Assembly (NCBI RefSeq): GCF_002746455.1 | Contig: NZ_NWUW01000025.1 | Span: 1-58,077 of the forward strand | Length of the DNA: 58,077 bases | Origin: Bacillus fungorum | Lineage (GTDB): Bacteria > Bacillota > Bacilli > Bacillales > Bacillaceae_G | Reading direction: 5' to 3' | Shown: one piece after another, positions 25,799 through 34,793 of the stretch | Layout: the number at the start of each line of letters is the position of its first letter | Position numbering within the stretch: the first letter of the stretch is position 1 | Program-made: the position numbers and the translations under genes | The notes under the pieces: model-generated | The model's input: only the letters and a program-made list of their open reading frames with translations | Database searches by the model: none | Told to the model about the DNA's origin: nothing

Positions 25799-26776
25799 CT
25801 ATTTTGTTTTTAAGTCTTTTACAACCCATTGCTTTCCATCTTGTTTGACAAACAACGTATAACCTGTTTTCATTTTCGTTTCAGAATGTGGATCAATCAT
25901 AGATACCTCTGTTTGTACCTCATATGTGCCTTTTGTTTTTCCTGGATAAATCTTAGAGGAAAGTATATTTTCAAATTTCATGGCTCCTTCTAACCCTTTA
26001 ATATCTGTATTGGCTAAAACATACGCGAGTTCTTTTGGTGTTGCGGTCGTATAGGATTTAAAAAAGGTTGGTAAAAATTCTCGAATGTCTTCTTTTACAG
26101 TGATTTCATGAATTTCCTCTCGTTCTTTCCCTGCTTTTTCTTCTGGTACTTCTGCTTTTTCATTCACCTTGACGATTTGAGGGAATCCACTAATCACAAA
26201 AGCCTTTCCATCTGATTGAACAGGAACCGACACTTGCTGGATCACCTCCTTATCCTCTGGCCCGCTATTATCTGCTTTCATGCGGCTTAATTTGTATTTC
26301 ACTTTAAAAATTACATTTGCTTCTTTATCTGTGACCTCATCTACTTTTAATACAGTTGCGTATAGAAAATTGGAATCCCATTGTATACTTGCAAAATCCA
26401 AACCAACTTGTGGGTCAAGTGCTTTCGGTATATAGAGTTGTAAGCGCTCTGAACGCTTCTTCTTGCCTTCATCCCCTCTTTGCCATGTAAAGTATTCTTT
26501 TGCAAATCCGCGCGCAAATTCAATCGCTTCTGGACGCGAGGCAAGGTTTTGTTTTTGCGTAACTTCTTTTGGAATGGTACTGGCTTTTGCTTGTGTATCT
26601 CCCTTTCCTTTTACTACGGTTGTGATGGATACAATCAGCATCCAACAAAACAGGAGCCAAAAGGCCCATTTCCCAATTAAGCGGCCTTTATAGGAAGGAA
26701 TCCTTGTGGCTTTCCTTGCCTTCCCTTGTTTACTTTCAAATGTTTTTGCAAACCACTGTTTCACCTTTTGAAGCAT
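25799..26776 (-). CDS. TcpC-like (VirB8-type) conjugation scaffold protein
   Basis: This 325-residue protein has one N-terminal membrane segment (WAFWLLFCWMLIVSITTVV, about residues 38-58). A large extracellular region follows with two NTF2-like domains (about 90-225 and 230-325; the end reads YTLFVKQDGKQWVVKDL). TcpC scaffolds recruit the other channel proteins. The start is ATG 26776 with AAGGGGG six bases before it; the longer frame would overlap the preceding gene. Confidence 0.82.
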   Translation of the reverse strand: MLQKVKQWFAKTFESKQGKARKATRIPSYKGRLIGKWAFWLLFCWMLIVSITTVVKGKGDTQAKASTIPKEVTQKQNLASRPEAIEFARGFAKEYFTWQRGDEGKKKRSERLQLYIPKALDPQVGLDFASIQWDSNFLYATVLKVDEVTDKEANVIFKVKYKLSRMKADNSGPEDKEVIQQVSVPVQSDGKAFVISGFPQIVKVNEKAEVPEEKAGKEREEIHEITVKEDIREFLPTFFKSYTTATPKELAYVLANTDIKGLEGAMKFENILSSKIYPGKTKGTYEVQTEVSMIDPHSETKMKTGYTLFVKQDGKQWVVKDLKTK

Positions 26777-26789
26777 ATTCATCCCCCTT

Positions 26790-27044
26790 TCAATTTCTGT
26801 ACTGGCGTAAAGATCGTTCGTAGCAATCACAAGCGAATGAAGCCATACCAACCGCGGTTGATTCATCTTGTATTTCATTTCTTGCATAATTGATAAAATT
26901 GTTGAGTTTCGTTTGACTGCCTGTGATATAGGGAAATCGAGCATGAACCACATACCGTTTGTCTTCATCTCTCCCCACTTCAAAGGACGCTCCATCTGTA
27001 GCCCGAAACGCCCTTACAAACTCTAAGCCTTCCAATATATCCAT
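26790..27044 (-). CDS. Hypothetical transfer-operon protein, 84 aa
   Basis: This soluble protein (MDILEGLEFVRAFRATDGAS..., KLNNFINYARNEI) lies two bases after the preceding gene and 13 bp before the tcpC-like gene, so it is tightly embedded in the operon. No domain is recognised. Confidence 0.6.
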   Translation of the reverse strand: MDILEGLEFVRAFRATDGASFEVGRDEDKRYVVHARFPYITGSQTKLNNFINYARNEIQDESTAVGMASFACDCYERSLRQYRN

Positions 27045-27046
27045 AT

Positions 27047-27262
27047 TTATCCCCCCTTATGATCTACCATCTTCCATATCCCCACTACGACCAGGAAGAA
27101 AAGCAAGACACCTTCCCATCCTTGCGTATAGTAAATTTCCACCACTTTACTTTTTACCGCTTCCCAGGCTTCTCTTGATCCTGGTACTCTTTCAAATAAC
27201 CAATCTGAAAAGACAACTAACAGAAAAATACTGGCGCTTATCGATAAAATAAACCGAAACAC
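27047..27262 (-). CDS. Small two-TM transfer protein, 71 aa
   Basis: Hydrophobic segments at about residues 3-20 and 50-65 flank a short amphipathic stretch. It is spaced four bases after the replication-relaxation-type gene and two bases before the next one. It may be a pilin-like or channel subunit, by position only. Confidence 0.6.
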   Translation of the reverse strand: MFRFILSISASIFLLVVFSDWLFERVPGSREAWEAVKSKVVEIYYTQGWEGVLLFFLVVVGIWKMVDHKGG

Positions 27263-27266
27263 ATTT

Positions 27267-28109
27267 TTACAGCCTCACTTTCTTATCAGGATTCTGAATA
27301 TTGCGATAAATGTTACCGAATGGGTCCTGCAATATATCTTGAAACAGTGTGATAAACACTGGTATTTCTGGACTACTTACCCCTTTTAAATAGCGAATCA
27401 ATTCTTTTTCTCTACTTTCACTACCCGCGATAAATACCAGGCGCCATTGTAATATTTCATAACCCATACCAATATGCATCCGATACTCTGCCGCTTTTCC
27501 TTCTTGTGCCATAAAATCGTTATAACGGATAATCTTTTTTTCTAATACTTCTTTTGATCCGTAAGAACGTTCCATTTCCATAAATACACCAATGTTTTTA
27601 TCGATCTCTTCTTTTAACCCAATCACCGCAATTCCATCTGGGCGTATGACACGACTTTTTCCTTTTGCATATTGAAATGTGGCCCGCGGTTCGTTGATCC
27701 ATTCCTTTAGTTCCAATCTTTCTTCTTGCTTCGATATTAGTGTCATGGCACATTCAATTTTCGCTAACATTAAACTGTGATATACAAAGGATGCCGAACG
27801 TTTGGACCAACTATTTTTCCAATGCACTTCCCCTCGAAATCCACAAACCATTTCAACTCCTTTTGGCGTTAAGGTATAAATGCGTTGAGGTTTCGCAACT
27901 TTTCGTTTCTGATTTCTCGATGATGTAACAGGTAAATACTCGTAACGGATATAGCCCGCTTGCTCTAGCTTATACAAACGATTTGTAACAGATTTTTTTG
28001 TATAATCCACATACACTTTTTGATGAATGTACTCAATATCCAAGTAGATGTGTGTATGCAAGCTCATGAGTAGTTGTTCATCTGCAATTTGAAATAAAAT
28101 GTTTCCCAT
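27267..28109 (-). CDS. Replication-relaxation family protein, copy 1
   Basis: This 280-residue protein has an N-terminal winged helix (YIHQKVYVDYTKKSVTNRLY, then LEQAGYIRYEYL) and a C-terminal domain with VIRPDGIAVIGLKEEIDKN and VFMEMERSYGS, typical of the replication-relaxation (MobT-associated) family. AAGGAG lies eight bases before ATG 28109. It is the immediate downstream neighbour of the VirD4/HerA-like ATPase (5 bp). The same pairing recurs at 46162/46799. Confidence 0.8.
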   Translation of the reverse strand: MGNILFQIADEQLLMSLHTHIYLDIEYIHQKVYVDYTKKSVTNRLYKLEQAGYIRYEYLPVTSSRNQKRKVAKPQRIYTLTPKGVEMVCGFRGEVHWKNSWSKRSASFVYHSLMLAKIECAMTLISKQEERLELKEWINEPRATFQYAKGKSRVIRPDGIAVIGLKEEIDKNIGVFMEMERSYGSKEVLEKKIIRYNDFMAQEGKAAEYRMHIGMGYEILQWRLVFIAGSESREKELIRYLKGVSSPEIPVFITLFQDILQDPFGNIYRNIQNPDKKVRL

Positions 28110-28114
28110 GCCCC

Positions 28115-30895
28115 TTACTCCTTTTCCCAACTATCGAAAATGCTCACTTCTTCTTGCGGTGTATCCTCTTTTATTTCTACATTTTCTATTTCGATTGTTG
28201 TAACAGGCTCTTTTACTGGCTTATCTTCTTTCTTTACTTCTATTGTTGTCGTAGCTTGTTTTCGGAATGGGATAATTTGCGCTTGGTGTGCGGGTTCGAC
28301 AGGCTCTGTTTCTAAAACAGGTTCTTTCACCTCTTCATTAGAAGATAATTTCTTTTCTAACTCATCAAACCCCGATGTCACAACAGGTTCTTCTTTTGTT
28401 AAATTGACTTTTTCGGCTTGTTGATACTTGCCTTTTCCATATAGGAACTCATCAATTTCCTTGTCAATTTCTAATCCTGCTTTCCCATTTTGTTGCTCTA
28501 AAGAATGAATCTTTGCTCTGGTCCATTCATTTGATGCATGAATTTCTTTTTCGTTTTTGTAATTGGCCGCTTTTCCATTTGGTAAATAGCGGTCTAATGG
28601 TGGAACACGTATGGTACACCACACATTTTTTGCTTCACCTCTGATATAATCTTGTGTTTGTATGGCTACAACTAAGTTAGGAAGGTTTTGCAAATACTCT
28701 GTACGGAATTGCTTTTGCATAATACCCTCTAACGTTTTCGCGGAATTATGACCTTGCCTACATACAAAGTAATTTCCGCCCGCTTCTGTTAACATGTCTG
28801 TTAGCTCTCTGTCTAACTGTCCCGAAACTTGCTGGGTAATCACCCATAATCCAAATCCATGCTTCCGATCCTTCGCAATAATTTTCGGAAGAACAGGTAC
28901 TGGCACGTCATGGGCTTCATCTATTACGCCTAAATGTAGTTTGGAACCATGCGGCCGCTGTTGGGCGATACGGTGATATTGGTTACAAATGTAACCGACT
29001 GTAAGCAATGTATCTTCTTTTCCCATGCCCGCTAAATCGTAAAAGATAAGGTGGCCTTCATCCATCCACTTCCGAATTTCTAAGGAAAAGCCTGTTTGCC
29101 CATACATACGCTTTAAATACAACGTATTACGGAAGATATCTAATCGGTTTAAAATCGCTTGTGTGCTGTCTTCTAATGCGCTTCCTACTTCATATTTCCA
29201 AAAATGAGAGTAATATTTTTGTTCTGGCCCTTGTAAATTGGCGATTACATTTGCTCGAAACAGTTCATCACTTATGAATAGTGGGATACTTAAAATCGTA
29301 TGAATTTGACTCTTATCACAAAGCAACGTTCCAATAATCGCCCTTAGTAATCGTTCTGTTTGTTGGGCTTGCCCTTGAATCATTAACTTAATCATTTCCA
29401 TAATGGATTCAACCACTGTTTGGATATCTTCATTTGGAAAACGATGAAACAAATTCAAAGCTGGCGGATGATCGGTGTTTCGAAAACGGATAAAGTGAAC
29501 CTTGCTCCAATCCACCTGTTTCCCGTCCTTTTCCGCTTTTAACAGTCGATTCATTGCTACATATGCCAAATCTTCTGTCGGATCAAATAAGGACAATCCG
29601 CCCGCTTCATTCGGATTTTCTAGCCATTTATCAATGACACTTTGCATCAACCTCATGGCAATGGTACTTTTACCAGACCCAACTTTCCCCGTAATGTAGC
29701 CATGATTCTTGAAGAAATCTTCTCGAATTTTTACTAATCGGTCCTTAATATAGGGATGCATCACATGACCAATTGAAATGCCTTCGGCCAATAAATCATT
29801 TGGTATCATGTTTTCACCTTTATCTAGATACAAAATGTGTCGCTCTGTCTTACTGTTTTTATCCCCTGTTACGTTAGGAAGATGGAACAAGTTTAATAGT
29901 TCTGATCCCGTCCATATCATTTTTCCATATACGGGATGTGGTACAGCTGGCATACTGCGTCTAAACCTTCTGTATCTCAGCTCATTCACATCGGCCATAA
30001 TACTTGCTACCATATGCCCTAAATTCTTAATAACAGGTACACCAGGATAATAGTCACTTGCAAATGAAACAGATACTTGAAATGCCACTTCATTTTTTGC
30101 AAAACGTTTATTCAATGCGCGAATTTCTTCCTTTTCAAAGGCATCTAACCCATGCTTTTTCTTCTTTCGAATGGCCTTTTCTGCTTTTCGAATCCCTTTT
30201 GTCAGCTGATACCCGTTATCTGGTGTAAAAGCAATATCAACCCATGTCTTTTCTTCCATTGCACTTCCTAACATCGGTAATACATCACGTGTATAGCGTG
30301 CTAGTGATAATGTGGCATCTAGCCGCTTTCTTTTTAATACCATCCGTCCCCCTACCGCTTTTCTTGTTGGAAATGGCATTTCTTTCTTTGGGACGGTATA
30401 AATTTCACTGTGGGTATAGGCGCTTTGTATCGCTTGCACAACCTGTTTGATTTTATCTTCTGGACCACCTACATAAAAGCGAACACGCTCATTTTCTCCC
30501 TCTGGACGATACATCGTCATACGGTACCAATCGCGCCCTTTCAACAGACGTTCTAAAGGCTTTCGACCCGAACCATGTACATGCCGAATCATTTGCCCTA
30601 GCTTATCTGGTGTGACTTCATCATCTATGTGCGGAATGAATAATACGTATCGATACCGCTTCTTTTCTAGATATAAATAGATGCCATGTAAGACAATCCG
30701 TATGATAATTCCTAACAGGATCAATAAAGCGATCCCACGAAACACACCGACTACAGTTGGCACCAGCTTCATTAATTCTGTAAGGATTTTTTCTTTAGAA
30801 AACCAGACAAATGCGACAGCTCCTACACCTAAAAGCATTTTCCAGTTCTTTTCTATGAAGTTTTCAATTTCTTTGTCGAGCTTGCTGTGCGCCAC
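28115..30895 (-). CDS. VirD4/HerA-like coupling ATPase of the transfer operon
   Basis: This 926-residue protein starts at GTG 30895 with AAAGGAAG seven bases upstream. Two membrane helices (about 16-75) precede a middle domain. Walker A is GKVGSGKST near residue 402, Walker B GVIDEAHD near 657, and the sensor region is GLWVITQQVSGQLD. The last 150 residues are an acidic, threonine- and proline-rich tail. It most likely couples the DNA substrate to the channel. An FtsK-like ATPase is encoded separately at 46799, so the division of work between them is not clear from sequence. Confidence 0.85.
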   Translation of the reverse strand: MAHSKLDKEIENFIEKNWKMLLGVGAVAFVWFSKEKILTELMKLVPTVVGVFRGIALLILLGIIIRIVLHGIYLYLEKKRYRYVLFIPHIDDEVTPDKLGQMIRHVHGSGRKPLERLLKGRDWYRMTMYRPEGENERVRFYVGGPEDKIKQVVQAIQSAYTHSEIYTVPKKEMPFPTRKAVGGRMVLKRKRLDATLSLARYTRDVLPMLGSAMEEKTWVDIAFTPDNGYQLTKGIRKAEKAIRKKKKHGLDAFEKEEIRALNKRFAKNEVAFQVSVSFASDYYPGVPVIKNLGHMVASIMADVNELRYRRFRRSMPAVPHPVYGKMIWTGSELLNLFHLPNVTGDKNSKTERHILYLDKGENMIPNDLLAEGISIGHVMHPYIKDRLVKIREDFFKNHGYITGKVGSGKSTIAMRLMQSVIDKWLENPNEAGGLSLFDPTEDLAYVAMNRLLKAEKDGKQVDWSKVHFIRFRNTDHPPALNLFHRFPNEDIQTVVESIMEMIKLMIQGQAQQTERLLRAIIGTLLCDKSQIHTILSIPLFISDELFRANVIANLQGPEQKYYSHFWKYEVGSALEDSTQAILNRLDIFRNTLYLKRMYGQTGFSLEIRKWMDEGHLIFYDLAGMGKEDTLLTVGYICNQYHRIAQQRPHGSKLHLGVIDEAHDVPVPVLPKIIAKDRKHGFGLWVITQQVSGQLDRELTDMLTEAGGNYFVCRQGHNSAKTLEGIMQKQFRTEYLQNLPNLVVAIQTQDYIRGEAKNVWCTIRVPPLDRYLPNGKAANYKNEKEIHASNEWTRAKIHSLEQQNGKAGLEIDKEIDEFLYGKGKYQQAEKVNLTKEEPVVTSGFDELEKKLSSNEEVKEPVLETEPVEPAHQAQIIPFRKQATTTIEVKKEDKPVKEPVTTIEIENVEIKEDTPQEEVSIFDSWEKE

Positions 30896-30927
30896 TTCTT
30901 CACTTCCTTTCTATCCTTGAAATGGCC

Positions 30928-31167
30928 TTATGCAAGGGCTACTAGTTTTTCATGATGCTTTTGTGTTCGTTCTTCTGCGGCTAGTTGAATCAGAATTTGA
31001 GGTTGCATGTTCCTGTTTTGAGGTTGATTAATTTGATCTAAGAGTGTTTTATAGTTGAAGAGTTCTTGCTTTACTTGTTCGATATCTAATTCACCATTTA
31101 CCGTTACTTGTTCTTTCCAGAACGTTTCCCAGCATTCTTGACGATTTCGATACGCTTGTTTTCCCAT
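30928..31167 (-). CDS. Hypothetical protein, 79 aa
   Basis: Start ATG 31167 has AAAGGAGG seven bases before it. The protein (MGKQAYRNRQECWETFWKEQ...) is soluble and helical, with a QPQNRNMQPQ linker. It lies 32 bp before the coupling ATPase gene and may assist it. No family is recognised. Confidence 0.6.
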   Translation of the reverse strand: MGKQAYRNRQECWETFWKEQVTVNGELDIEQVKQELFNYKTLLDQINQPQNRNMQPQILIQLAAEERTQKHHEKLVALA

Positions 31168-31226
31168 CTTGCTTCCTCCTTTTAAGTTGGGAGGATATTC
31201 AGTGAAAGAATGTCCCCCCATGAACA

Positions 31227-31409
31227 CTATGATTTACGCGCTTTTTTGTAAGGGTCTAGTGTGACTAGGAGAGAAGAGAAAATCATGCTTTTTCCCATTC
31301 TTCCCGTCCATTCTTCTGTACGCTTATTTGTTGAAGGTGTATGAGTTGTATGTGGAACTCGCCCAATGTAAAACCCGCGTTTACTTCGCATATGCTTGAT
31401 TGGTTTCAT
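31227..31409 (-). CDS. Small basic protein, 60 aa
   Basis: AGGAGG lies seven bases before the ATG. The sequence is strongly basic (KHMRSKRGFYIGRV; YKKARKS) and soluble. It lies in line with the transfer genes. It could bind nucleic acid; that is inference from charge. Confidence 0.55.
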   Translation of the reverse strand: MKPIKHMRSKRGFYIGRVPHTTHTPSTNKRTEEWTGRMGKSMIFSSLLVTLDPYKKARKS

Positions 31410-31486
31410 AAGAAATCCTCCTGTATTGTTTTATCATTCTATATCGCTAAATAGAAATATTCTGTACATCTAAGAGGTTTCATTCA

Positions 31487-31672
31487 TTATGAAGCTACTA
31501 AATCTAATTCCTCTAAATCTGTAGAAAGGATCGTAATTTCTTGTTGGTGCTCTTTGAATAGAACATGTTGGATATTTTTTCGCAACTGAAACCCATCTTC
31601 CACCAATGCAAGTAAATATGATTTCGTATATTTCCTATCATTGATTTGATAATGTACATCAAATATGCACAT
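31487..31672 (-). CDS. Hypothetical protein, 61 aa
   Basis: GGGAGGG precedes the ATG by about nine bases. The small soluble protein (MCIFDVHYQINDRKYTKSYL...) ends ILSTDLEELDLVAS and is encoded just after the LPXTG adhesin. No family is recognised. Confidence 0.5.
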   Translation of the reverse strand: MCIFDVHYQINDRKYTKSYLLALVEDGFQLRKNIQHVLFKEHQQEITILSTDLEELDLVAS

Positions 31673-31706
31673 TTGATCCCGCCCTCCCTTATCAGTTGAG
31701 AGTGTT

Positions 31707-34268
31707 TTACACTTCTTGATTCTTACGTTTTCTAAATGCGTAAACAGCTAGGATGCTTCCAAGAACGACAAATGTAACGCCAATCCATTTCCAATATGGA
31801 TTTTCAGCTTTGCCGCCTGTTGTTGGTAAATGGCTTTCTACTTTCTTAGGTTGTTCTTTCATCGGTTGTGGTTGTTTTACAATGTGTTGTGGTTTCTCTG
31901 GTGTTGGTACAGGTTTTTCAATGACCTGTGGTGTTTGTGGCTTCTCTGGTTGTGGTTTTGGTTGTTCTGGCTGTGGTTGTTCCGGTTGCTCTGGTTGTGG
32001 TTTTGGTTGTTCTGGTTGTGGCGTTTCTGGTGTTGGTGGAACTTCTTTTTTCTGATTTGCTACAACATGTTTGATAATCTCACCATCTGTTTTAATTTCA
32101 AAGGAGAATGTTTCTTCATTGATTACATATCCCTCTGGTGCGAATGTCTCTTTATATGTGTATTTACCAGCTGGTAATTTCTCAAACTTTGCAATGCCTT
32201 CTTCGTTTGTTTTTCCTTTTACAACTTCCTGGCCTTGCTCGTTATAGATTGTAAACTCTGCTCCTGGTAACTTGTTGTTTCCATCGGCTACGTCTACTTT
32301 TGTAATTTCTAAGCTACCTTCAATCTTTTTGTTTTTTACGGTGTGTTTAATCACTTCACCATCCGTTTTAATTTCAAAAGAGAATGTTTCTTCATGTGAC
32401 ACATAACCTTGTGGTGCAAGTGTTTCTTTGTATGTGTACTTTCCTGCTGGTAGTTTATCGAACTTCGCAACGCCTTGTTCGTTCGTTTTCCCTTTCACGA
32501 CTTCCTGGCCTTGCTCGTTATAGATCGTAAACTCTGCACCTGGTAACTTGTTGTTTCCATCGGCTACGTCTACTTTTGTAATTTCAATTGATCCTCTAAT
32601 CTTCGTATTCTTTGCAACCAGCTCAATTGTTTTCCCGTTTTCAGTGATGCTAAACGGAATCGGCTCTTTTACCAGTACATAGCCCGCTGGTGATGTCTTT
32701 TCAATGAATTGGTACTTTCCGAATGGGATATTATCAATTTTGATTAACCCGTTTTTGTCTGTCTTATGCTCACTGATCTTCTTACCTTTTTCATCAGCTA
32801 GGATAAAAACAGCACCTTCTAATTTCGTTTTTCCGTCTTCATCTACTTTTAAGAGCTGTACATTTCCTTTTACTTGATCGTTTTTCACTTCAAACGTAAG
32901 TGTTTGATTATGCTCTTTTACTTCAAATGGATACTTTGTTTGATTTAATAAGTAACCTTCTAATCCTTTCGTTTCCTGGAAGTAATACTTTCCAAACGGA
33001 AGAGAATGTACTTTCGCAATCCCTTCTTGATCTGTTGTTACTTTTGTGACTGTCTTTCCTTCTGGCGTAAATACTGTAAATTCAACGCCTGGGAGAATCT
33101 TGCCTGTGTCACTGATCTTTTTAATTTCAATATTTCCTTTGATTTGTACATTTTTCATTTCTACAACAGCAACTTCACCTGTTTTTACTTCAAAAGGCTT
33201 TGGTGTAGCGTCTAACACATATCCAACAGGTGCTTTCACTTCTTTTACAGTGTATGTGCCAAGTTCTAAGTTACCCATTTCAGCGATACCGTTTTTATCA
33301 GCTGTAATCGTTCCCATAACTTGTTGATTACTGTTTGCGATTTCAAATACTGCGCCTTGTAGCGGCTTTTTGTTTTCATCCACTTTCATGACTTTTAAGG
33401 CACCATTTGCTTTCCAGAATACTTGTAACTCTGTGCTTACTTGTTCTGTACTACGCTCTAATAATACAGTTGCATCTTGAATCGTACTTGTTCCTTTATA
33501 CACAACTGCATGAATATTTGTTAGATTTGAAACGACTTTTAGAGATAGTTCACTACTCTTAGAGGATTTTGGTACTTGAATACGGAACTTTTCTCCTAGT
33601 TGGAACGTTTCTTTTACTTCACCTTGTTCTGTCACAATACGTGTGCCTTGTGGTGCATTGTTCATTTCTACGTGGAATGTACCTTTTTTTGCATTTGTTT
33701 GAACGCTGTATGTTGTTGTTTCAAAATATTCACCGTTTAATTGTGCTTCTTGTTTATCCGTTGGGATGACATTCATCCAGACATCTTGTGTATCCTGGCT
33801 TTGATTTGCCGCATGAATAATGTTCTTTGCCGCTTTTTCAACAGCCGCATTCTTGAACTGTAATTCATCAACAGAAATCTGGCCCAGTGCATTCCAAAGA
33901 GCTAATTGTGTCGCGTAATGGGCTTCTTGCCAATTAGAAACACCTAAACTTTCTGGTGTTTTCTGTGGGTATCCATTCATTAAAACACGATAGGATACAT
34001 CATCTGTTTTGCCCGCTTCGGGTAAATCCTCTCCATTTGGGGATTTTAAACCGTATACCAGACAATACGCAATTTGACCACTCGCGTTCTTTAGAAGCTC
34101 TGTACGAACATCTTTTCCATACTGCGGACTATAGGCCCAATCCATCTGATACCTTTCTCGATTGATTACCTCCGCACTGGCTTGATTCAGTGGAATCAAG
34201 AAGCTCATAACGAATAAAAGTACACTCGTAAAGAGTAGTAGTGTTTGATGCGATCGTTTCAAAACCAT
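31707..34268 (-). CDS. LPXTG-anchored thioester adhesin with five SpaA/Cna_B domains
   Basis: This 853-residue surface protein has a signal peptide (about 1-32). A thioester (TQXA-type) domain follows, with the reactive pair in IAYCLVYG and YATQLALWN (about 40-140), then a linker domain. Five Cna_B/SpaA-like domains run from about 295 to 705; the last two are almost identical (GS-EITKVDVADGNNKLPGAEF). A proline/glutamine-rich wall spanner (PQPEQPKPQPEQP), the sortase motif LPTTG, a hydrophobic helix and RKRKNQEV end the protein. Thioester adhesins bind covalently to surface amines. At the head of the transfer operon it may hold mating cells together. AAGGAG precedes the ATG. Confidence 0.9.
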   Translation of the reverse strand: MVLKRSHQTLLLFTSVLLFVMSFLIPLNQASAEVINRERYQMDWAYSPQYGKDVRTELLKNASGQIAYCLVYGLKSPNGEDLPEAGKTDDVSYRVLMNGYPQKTPESLGVSNWQEAHYATQLALWNALGQISVDELQFKNAAVEKAAKNIIHAANQSQDTQDVWMNVIPTDKQEAQLNGEYFETTTYSVQTNAKKGTFHVEMNNAPQGTRIVTEQGEVKETFQLGEKFRIQVPKSSKSSELSLKVVSNLTNIHAVVYKGTSTIQDATVLLERSTEQVSTELQVFWKANGALKVMKVDENKKPLQGAVFEIANSNQQVMGTITADKNGIAEMGNLELGTYTVKEVKAPVGYVLDATPKPFEVKTGEVAVVEMKNVQIKGNIEIKKISDTGKILPGVEFTVFTPEGKTVTKVTTDQEGIAKVHSLPFGKYYFQETKGLEGYLLNQTKYPFEVKEHNQTLTFEVKNDQVKGNVQLLKVDEDGKTKLEGAVFILADEKGKKISEHKTDKNGLIKIDNIPFGKYQFIEKTSPAGYVLVKEPIPFSITENGKTIELVAKNTKIRGSIEITKVDVADGNNKLPGAEFTIYNEQGQEVVKGKTNEQGVAKFDKLPAGKYTYKETLAPQGYVSHEETFSFEIKTDGEVIKHTVKNKKIEGSLEITKVDVADGNNKLPGAEFTIYNEQGQEVVKGKTNEEGIAKFEKLPAGKYTYKETFAPEGYVINEETFSFEIKTDGEIIKHVVANQKKEVPPTPETPQPEQPKPQPEQPEQPQPEQPKPQPEKPQTPQVIEKPVPTPEKPQHIVKQPQPMKEQPKKVESHLPTTGGKAENPYWKWIGVTFVVLGSILAVYAFRKRKNQEV

Positions 34269-34334
34269 TTTTTACAGCTCCTTTAGGATTATTCAGTTTT
34301 CAAAGGACAGAATATTTAGAATTTTAATTTTCTA

Positions 34335-34383
34335 AATATAGAACAATATACTTTAGTCATAATTATTTCGTCTTTTAGCCGAA
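34335..34383 (-). promoter_or_regulatory. Adhesin/transfer promoter with XRE operator copy
   Basis: TTATGA (34362-34357) and TATATT (34340-34335), 16 bp apart on the minus strand, form a plausible promoter. Just upstream, 34367-34383 reads TTCGGCTAAAAGACGAA on the minus strand. This is a 17-base imperfect copy (two mismatches) of the palindrome in the XRE gene promoter. Confidence 0.5.
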
Positions 34384-34433
34384 TTTCATTTACAATACAC
34401 TTAGATAGATGTAATCAATAACATGATTTTTAT

Positions 34434-34670
34434 TCATTCTGTGATGGGTATTGCACGATAATATGTTGGTCTGAAAAGTTTCTCGATCGGAACTTCAAGG
34501 AAATCAGCTATTTTTTTAGCTTTATTGTCTTTCAGACTCCTTCTTCCAATTTCAACATCATATAATGTGCCGATCGGAATTTTAGCGCCTTTGGAAACTT
34601 CCTTAATACTTAAACCTTTGGATTCCCTATATTCTCGTACAACGGTTTTGTTTTCATGTGACGCTAGCAT
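34434..34670 (-). CDS. XRE/Cro-type repressor, 78 aa
   Basis: A single HTH_3 domain covers nearly the whole protein (VREYRESKGLSIKEVSKGAK, then IPIGTLYDVEIGRRSL and KIADFLEVPIEKLF). Its promoter contains a perfect 17-base palindrome in the spacer, so it very probably represses itself. A near copy of the operator before the adhesin suggests it also controls the transfer operon. It is divergent from a tandem-HTH gene. Confidence 0.85.
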   Translation of the reverse strand: MLASHENKTVVREYRESKGLSIKEVSKGAKIPIGTLYDVEIGRRSLKDNKAKKIADFLEVPIEKLFRPTYYRAIPITE

Positions 34671-34697
34671 TTTTTCACCCTCCCTTCCCTTAATTAC

Positions 34698-34726
34698 ATT
34701 GTATTCGGCTTAAAGCCGAAAGTCAA
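34698..34726 (-). promoter_or_regulatory. XRE gene promoter with palindromic operator
   Basis: TTGACT (34726-34721) and TACAAT (34703-34698) are exactly 17 bp apart on the minus strand. The whole spacer is the palindrome TTCGGCTTTAAGCCGAA (34704-34720), so a bound repressor would block polymerase. Confidence 0.8.
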
Positions 34727-34793
34727 CACAAAACGAATAATTTTTATTCAAAAACGCAATTTTGTTTTAAAATCCATGCAAAGGAGTTTAATT

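Noticed and set aside
28115..30895. VirD4-like ATPase considered as a relaxase or helicase fusion
   Set aside because: Only ATPase and membrane features are visible; no HUH or tyrosine relaxase motif was found.
15394..34268. Minus-strand operon considered as a prophage structural region
   Set aside because: VirB4, VirB6-like, TcpC/D/E-like, wall hydrolase and coupling ATPase in order define a conjugation system; no capsid, tail or terminase genes are present.
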